The translations under genes and the position numbers were made by a program. A stretch of 36,692 nt of DNA from CAZGSN01 sp964371655 (lineage in GTDB: Bacteria > Desulfobacterota > Binatia > HRBIN30). The DNA lies in contig CAYJOD010000066.1 of NCBI GenBank assembly GCA_964371655.1, forward strand, positions 1 to 36,692, given 5' to 3'. Of this stretch, positions 34,249 through 36,692 are shown piece after piece (position 1 is the stretch's first letter; every line of letters begins with the position of its first letter). A model generated the notes under the pieces. It was not told the DNA's origin and did not search any database. It saw nothing but the letters and a program-made list of their open reading frames with translations.

Positions 34249-36339
34249 ATGTTGAGTACGCTGATCTTCAGCGTGGTGATGGTGGCGGCGCTCGGTTACT
34301 TCGGCCGCACGATTTATCGCCGCTTTGGTGTTCTCCTCCGCGTTTCGCCCGTCGACCGCTTCGACAACATCCCCGAGCGCATCAAGAGCGTTCTTGTTTA
34401 CGCTTTTGGACAGAAGAAGTTCGTGCAACGCGAGCCGCGGCCGCAGACCTCGATCAGTGAGCAGACCGCGGGTTGGCTGCACTTCTTCGTCTTCTGGGGC
34501 TTCGTGATTCTGGGCCTGCAGGTCATCACGATGTTCGTGCGCGCCTACGTCGACGATTTTTATGTACCGCTGATGACCCCGAATCTGCTCGGCGGCCCGT
34601 ACCTTCTGATCAAGGACATCATGGAGGTCGTCGTTTTCATCTGCGCCTGCGTCTTGTTGTACCGCTGGGGGGTTACGCATCCGAAGCGCTTGTACGGATA
34701 CAAGCCGGCTGAGGAGCGCTTGGCCGGGGAGTCGCATTGGGAGGCTTACCTGATTCTTTGCTTCATCGGCAGCATCATGGTCGGCGGTAAGCTCTACGAC
34801 GGCGGCCGCATGATTTACGATGCCGCCAACCCGCACGTGCAAGCCGAAATGGTCTGGCAGCCGTTTAGCCATGTCGTGGCACTGCTCCTCAACGCCGTGG
34901 GCGGCGAGAGTGGTGCCAGGTTTGCGAGCAATTTCGGTTGGTGGCTGCACAACTGCGTCATCCTCGTTTTCATCAATATGCTGCCGCAGTCGAAGCATTT
35001 TCATATCCTCACCTCGCTTCCCAACGTCTTCTTTGCCAAGACGGAACCGAAGGGCGCGCTCAGCAAACAGGATCTGGAGAACGCCACACGCTTTGGAACC
35101 TCATACATCAACCAGTTTACCTGGAAGCAAGTCCTAGATGCATACTCGTGCACCGAGTGTGGGCGCTGTTCATCGCATTGCCCGGCCACACAGAGCGGCA
35201 AGGAACTGGCCCCACGCCAGCTGCTGCTGAATCTGCGCGATTACCTGTATGAGCGTGAGGACGAAGCCCTCGCCCTGACTCGCAGCGGTTCGGACACGGA
35301 AACGGCGGCGACAATCGGTGAGAACATTGTCGGCGAGCACTTGATCCACGACGAGGTTCTGTGGGCGTGCACGACCTGTAGGGCCTGCGAAGAGGCATGT
35401 CCGGTCATGATCGAGTACGTCGACAAGATCGTCGACATGCGTCGCCACCTCGTTCAAGAGGAGTCACGCTTTCCCACCGAGCTGACACGCACCTTCAAGG
35501 GCATGGAGACGCAGAGCAACCCGTGGGGCGTCGATGCCATGCAGCGCGATGCCTGGGCCGAAGGCCTCGGCATTCCGACGATGGCAGACAATCCCAGCGC
35601 CGAGTTCCTGTACTACGTTGGCTGTGCGGGCTCTTTCGATGATCGCGCCAAGAAGACGACCCTTGCCGTCGCGAAGATCCTTAAGGTCGCGAAGGTCAAC
35701 TTCGCCATCCTCGGTAAGGAAGAGCTGTGCAATGGCGAGACGGCGCGGCGCATCGGTAACGAGTACCTGTTCCAGACGATGGCGCAGATGTGTACCGAGG
35801 TGATGAATGGCTACAACGTCAAGAAGATCATCACCAACTGCCCACACTGCTTCAACACGCTGAAGAACGAGTTCCCGCAGTTCGGCGGCAACTATGAGGT
35901 CCAGCACGCCGTCGACTTTGTTCGCCAGCTGATCGCCGAGGGCAAGATCGAGTTCAACATGAACGGCGCCAAGGGTGTCGCCTTCCACGACTCCTGTTAC
36001 CTCGGCCGCTACAACGACATCTACGACAGTCCGCGCGAGATCCTGGCTCTGATCCCAGGAGTGACGGTCAAAGAGCCCGAACGCAATCGCAAGTTCGGCA
36101 TGTGCTGCGGCGCCGGTGGCGGGCGCATGTGGATGGAGGAAGAGCCCGACAAACGCGTCAATTCGCGCCGCGTCGATCAGCTCCTCGAGACCAACCCCGA
36201 CGCCGTCGCTGTCGCTTGTCCCTACTGCATGACGATGATCGACGACGGCCTCAAAGCGAAGGGCATGGAAGAGAAAGTCCAAGCCCTCGACGTGATGGAG
36301 CTTGTCGCCGACAACATGAAACAACCACCGGCGGCCTGA
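34249..36339 (+). CDS. Membrane Fe-S oxidoreductase, HdrD-like, probable ETF:quinone oxidoreductase
   Basis: This 696-residue protein starts at ATG 34249, with GGGAGG 7 bases upstream. The N-terminal ~270 residues hold about five membrane segments. Many conserved His residues (GWLHFFVFWGFVI, WQPFSHVV, WWLHNCVI) could bind b-type hemes, as in NarI-like domains. Next come two 4Fe4S clusters, CTECGRCSSHCP (from Cys301) and CTTCRACEEACP (from Cys374). Two cysteine-rich CCG domains follow, with NCPHCFNTL and FGMCCGAGGGRMW, as in heterodisulfide reductase HdrD. This architecture fits the ETF:(mena)quinone oxidoreductase family known from Geobacter and relatives, which moves electrons from acyl-CoA oxidation to the quinone pool. 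ETF genes are not in the window and may lie beyond the N gap. Confidence 0.88.
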   Translation: MLSTLIFSVVMVAALGYFGRTIYRRFGVLLRVSPVDRFDNIPERIKSVLVYAFGQKKFVQREPRPQTSISEQTAGWLHFFVFWGFVILGLQVITMFVRAYVDDFYVPLMTPNLLGGPYLLIKDIMEVVVFICACVLLYRWGVTHPKRLYGYKPAEERLAGESHWEAYLILCFIGSIMVGGKLYDGGRMIYDAANPHVQAEMVWQPFSHVVALLLNAVGGESGARFASNFGWWLHNCVILVFINMLPQSKHFHILTSLPNVFFAKTEPKGALSKQDLENATRFGTSYINQFTWKQVLDAYSCTECGRCSSHCPATQSGKELAPRQLLLNLRDYLYEREDEALALTRSGSDTETAATIGENIVGEHLIHDEVLWACTTCRACEEACPVMIEYVDKIVDMRRHLVQEESRFPTELTRTFKGMETQSNPWGVDAMQRDAWAEGLGIPTMADNPSAEFLYYVGCAGSFDDRAKKTTLAVAKILKVAKVNFAILGKEELCNGETARRIGNEYLFQTMAQMCTEVMNGYNVKKIITNCPHCFNTLKNEFPQFGGNYEVQHAVDFVRQLIAEGKIEFNMNGAKGVAFHDSCYLGRYNDIYDSPREILALIPGVTVKEPERNRKFGMCCGAGGGRMWMEEEPDKRVNSRRVDQLLETNPDAVAVACPYCMTMIDDGLKAKGMEEKVQALDVMELVADNMKQPPAA

Positions 36340-36375
36340 GCCGTCGCCCTCGATAAACTGCTTTCCCGCAATCGG

Positions 36376-36403
36376 AAGGGGCGAGTCGATCGACTCGCCC
36401 CTT
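36376..36403 (+). terminator. Perfect 28-base palindrome after the oxidoreductase gene
   Basis: AAGGGGCGAGTCGA and its exact complement form a 14-base-pair dyad from 36376 to 36403, followed by CTTCGTTCT. This is likely a terminator for the oxidoreductase gene. Confidence 0.65.
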
Positions 36404-36448
36404 CTTCGTTCTAGCCCGCTACCAGCCTGGCGCTGGTGTTCTCTGGAG

Positions 36449-36458
36449 NNNNNNNNNN
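36449..36458. other. Assembly gap (run of N)
   Basis: Ten N join two contigs, and the real distance is unknown. The sequence directly after it (36459-36535) has long C and G runs and looks like low-quality or repeat-rich DNA. Confidence 0.95.
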
Positions 36459-36580
36459 CGCCCCCCCGCTTGCTCGGTCACCCCCCCGACCCCGCGCGCG
36501 CGGGGGTTCTCGGGTGTCGCGGGGGGGGGCGCCACCCGACGCTAACTAGAAGCGTCGACGTCGAGGCCCTCCCGCGACGG

Positions 36581-36692
36581 TCACGGTGGCGTCAGCGTCG
36601 GCGTCTGAGTCGGTGTCTCAGTCGGCGTCGCAGTCGATGTGTCCGTCGGCGTCGCAGTCGGTGTGTCCGTCGGCGTCGCAGTCGGTGTGTCC
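36581..36692 (-). CDS. Partial Thr-Pro repeat protein, C-terminal end
   Basis: Read on the minus strand, the last 112 bases encode repeats of DTPTATPT followed by TETPTQTPTLTPP and a stop at 36581. The beginning lies outside the window. The same DNA in another frame reads GHTDCDAD repeats ending in TGA, so the true frame is not certain. The Thr-Pro frame is favoured because similar linkers occur in four other secreted proteins here. It may be the C-terminus of another secreted modular protein. Confidence 0.4.
   Translation of the reverse strand, partial: DTPTATPTDTPTATPTDTSTATPTETPTQTPTLTPP
36597..36692. repeat. 24-base tandem repeat, four units
   Basis: Four head-to-tail units of 24 bases (36597, 36621, 36645 and 36669) run to the end of the window. 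The last two are identical, and the third from the end differs at one base. The array continues beyond the window. Confidence 0.9.

Noticed and set aside
34138..35004. Long N-terminal extension of the DUF192 protein
   Set aside because: It is antisense to the oxidoreductase gene; GTG 34137 has a ribosome-binding site and gives a lipoprotein signal.

Overview
The window is a 36.7 kb high-GC bacterial scaffold piece (a run of ten N at 36449-36458 marks an assembly join) with about 29 complete or near-complete protein genes and one partial one. I found no rRNA, tRNA or CRISPR. Gene content and style suggest an uncultivated Gram-negative lineage from the former Deltaproteobacteria, such as a Binatota/Desulfobacterota-type or Myxococcota-like organism. 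The signs are proteobacterial lipoprotein signals, a MYXO-CTERM-like sorting tail, Thr-Pro-rich linkers joined to dockerin-like EF-hand pairs, a membrane Fe-S electron-transfer oxidoreductase and a large biotin-dependent acyl-CoA carboxylase. This assignment is inference.

Layout. 177-4769 (+) is a tightly overlapping four-gene unit: a LuxR-type regulator with a reduced receiver, a membrane-fused alpha/beta hydrolase, a small secreted protein, and a secreted metzincin-like protease carrying a YVTN-type propeller and a dockerin-like tail. 4894-7706 (-) holds an ATPase and a BMP-type substrate-binding lipoprotein of a nucleoside/simple-sugar ABC importer, without permease genes. 7776-10639 (+) is a Zn/Mn-type ABC importer (binding protein, ATPase, permease). 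10981-13682 (-) has two secreted proteins sharing three copies of an unrecognised domain of about 200 residues. 13801-15540 holds a crotonase-fold protein and a short-chain dehydrogenase, convergent.

15704-17611 holds coaE, an HU/IHF-type DNA-binding protein and two small paralogous proteins of unknown function on either side of coaE. 17821-19610 holds a Gly/Tyr-rich secreted protein and myo-inositol-1-phosphate synthase. 20332-28077 (+) looks like a cell-surface locus: a propeller/dockerin/cohesin/dockerin protein, a cohesin protein with a sorting-tail anchor, a UDP-HexNAc-type dehydrogenase, and two tandem paralogous secreted proteins with their own promoter and terminator. 28301-32892 (-) is a two-subunit acyl-CoA carboxylase. 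33094-36339 holds a small secreted protein, a DUF192 lipoprotein and a membrane heterodisulfide-reductase-like oxidoreductase probably working with ETF. After the N gap comes a fragment of a Thr-Pro repeat gene.

The most interesting theme is an apparent extracellular assembly system. Dockerin-like modules occur on a protease/propeller protein, on a protein of unknown domains and on a propeller protein. Cohesin-like modules occur on the propeller protein and on a surface-anchored partner. A second theme is nested-palindrome intergenic elements, found in at least six gene gaps.
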